Below, in pieces: positions 63,345-64,000 of a stretch of 64,000 nt of DNA (its first letter is position 1; every line of letters begins with the position of its first letter). The notes beneath the pieces are model-generated. The model was not told the DNA's origin. It did no database searches and saw only the letters and a list, made by a program, of their open reading frames with translations. The position numbers were made by a program, and so were the translations under genes. Source of the stretch: Candidatus Zixiibacteriota bacterium (GTDB lineage Bacteria; Zixibacteria; MSB-5A5; GN15; FEB-12); NCBI GenBank assembly GCA_017999435.1, contig JAGNLV010000005.1, forward strand, positions 62,001-126,000, given 5' to 3'.

Positions 63345-64000
63345 CTAGCGGCGCAGCACGTCGGTGGATATGAAACTGTCGTGGTTGGAGTCGAGCTTGA
63401 TGTCGGGGAGCTCGTTCACCCAGAGTTTGAAGCCGAACCCGGTGTTGGAGCCGACCGGCACCCAGAAGAGCGAGCCGGTCCAGCAGTGCAGGCTGCGGAC
63501 AATGTTCACCTGGCTGGAGATGGTCCGGCCCTCGACCAGGTCGTAGCGCTGGTTGTAGTTGACCGAGGTCGAGGGGGTCAGGCCAAAACCGAGCGTGATG
63601 TTGACAAAGCTCGACTTGCTGTAGGAGCGGTGGCGCCCCGATTCGCTGAACGAGTAGGTGACGGCGAGGTTCCAGCCGGCGCGGGCCGCCGAGGGCATGG
63701 GCAGTTCGGGGCCGGCCAGCGCCGAGGCCGAATCGACGCCGAGCGGGACGCCCGGCTCCGCCTCATCGGTGAACAGAAACGTCCGCCCCATCACATCGAA
63801 GGACAGGTTGAGGTCGAAGTCGAGCAGCCACGGCGACAGAAGCTTCGGCGTGGTCGCGGAGTCATCGTACGGATTGTAGAAGGTGTGGCGCATGTCGCCG
63901 CTGATGTTGAGCCGCGGGATAGTGCTGGTCTGGAAGCTGGTCGTCATCTGCGACAGCGGCCGGAAATCGCGCTCGAGGTCGTAGGCGAACGACGACCGGA
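63345..64000 (-). CDS. C-terminal fragment of an outer-membrane beta-barrel protein, LptD-like (5' truncated)
   Basis: The frame is open to the right edge; 218 residues are present. It begins in the window with SSFAYDLERDFRPLSQMTT and is a series of alternating beta strands such as LDFDLNLSFDVMGRTFLF, AGWNLAVTYSFSESG, FVNITLGFGLTPSTSVNYNQRYDLV and TGSLFWVPVGSNTGFGFKLW, typical of a large outer-membrane barrel. The tail ELPDIKLDSNHDSF and position resemble the end of LptD/OstA-type LPS-assembly proteins in FCB-group bacteria. This is a judgement by pattern; other barrel porins remain possible. The N-terminal part lies outside the window. Confidence 0.5.
   Translation of the reverse strand, partial: RSSFAYDLERDFRPLSQMTTSFQTSTIPRLNISGDMRHTFYNPYDDSATTPKLLSPWLLDFDLNLSFDVMGRTFLFTDEAEPGVPLGVDSASALAGPELPMPSAARAGWNLAVTYSFSESGRHRSYSKSSFVNITLGFGLTPSTSVNYNQRYDLVEGRTISSQVNIVRSLHCWTGSLFWVPVGSNTGFGFKLWVNELPDIKLDSNHDSFISTDVLRR

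Overview
The window is high-GC, densely coded DNA from a Gram-negative bacterium. It carries outer-membrane biogenesis genes (BamD-like, LolA, a Pal/OmpA lipoprotein, a probable LptD-like barrel), a murein toolkit and single-copy housekeeping genes. The C-terminal tail of one secreted protein has two 'GD-(I/L)-x(4)-G ... L(I/V)xFLFRGG' dockerin-like repeats. I associate such tails with FCB-superphylum lineages such as candidate division Zixibacteria. That placement is a tentative inference; no rRNA gene is present to confirm it.

Layout. 1-9240: end of a tricorn-like S41 peptidase, EamA transporter, tRNA-Leu(CAA), PBP1A-type transglycosylase/transpeptidase, TyrRS, a coupled pair of lipoproteins (TPR and Ig-like), and a Pal/OmpA lipoprotein. 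9364-12256: sugar ABC importer (binding protein and two permeases, no ATPase). 12379-15398: an unrecognised, translationally coupled five-gene membrane cassette ending in a 47-residue zinc-ribbon protein. 15493-21877: DUF72 protein, Nat-type ABC exporter, S11 carboxypeptidase, nucleotide-sugar dehydrogenase and epimerase. 21878-22411: a non-coding, repeat-rich gap. 22412-28095: GT2, LeuRS, polysaccharide deacetylase, M16 peptidase.

28099-38319 is the classical translation/RNA operon on the minus strand: rimP-nusA-infB-ylxP-rbfA-nrnA-truB-ribF-rpsO-pnp, continuing into the M16 peptidase and deacetylase genes. ProS, tRNA-Arg(CCG), a secreted TPR protein and a membrane metallophosphoesterase follow. 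After a palindromic element (42776-42922) and the dockerin-tailed protein there is a six-gene minus-strand operon: NlpC/P60 peptidase, dipeptide epimerase, murein amidase, a small membrane protein with an apparent AUA start, an exosortase and its partner membrane protein. From 49754 to 62836 lies a ten-gene minus-strand operon: ftsK-lolA-rimO-slt-bamD-nadD-polA-coaE-transketolase-aminotransferase, closed by a strong terminator. HU and a truncated beta-barrel gene end the window.

Several promoters resemble the sigma70 consensus with a 17-bp spacer. At three genes the -10 box lies only 8-11 bases before the start codon, which suggests leaderless mRNAs. The most promising undescribed items are the 12379-15398 membrane cassette, the exosortase embedded in a murein-processing operon, and the probable AUA-initiated gene.
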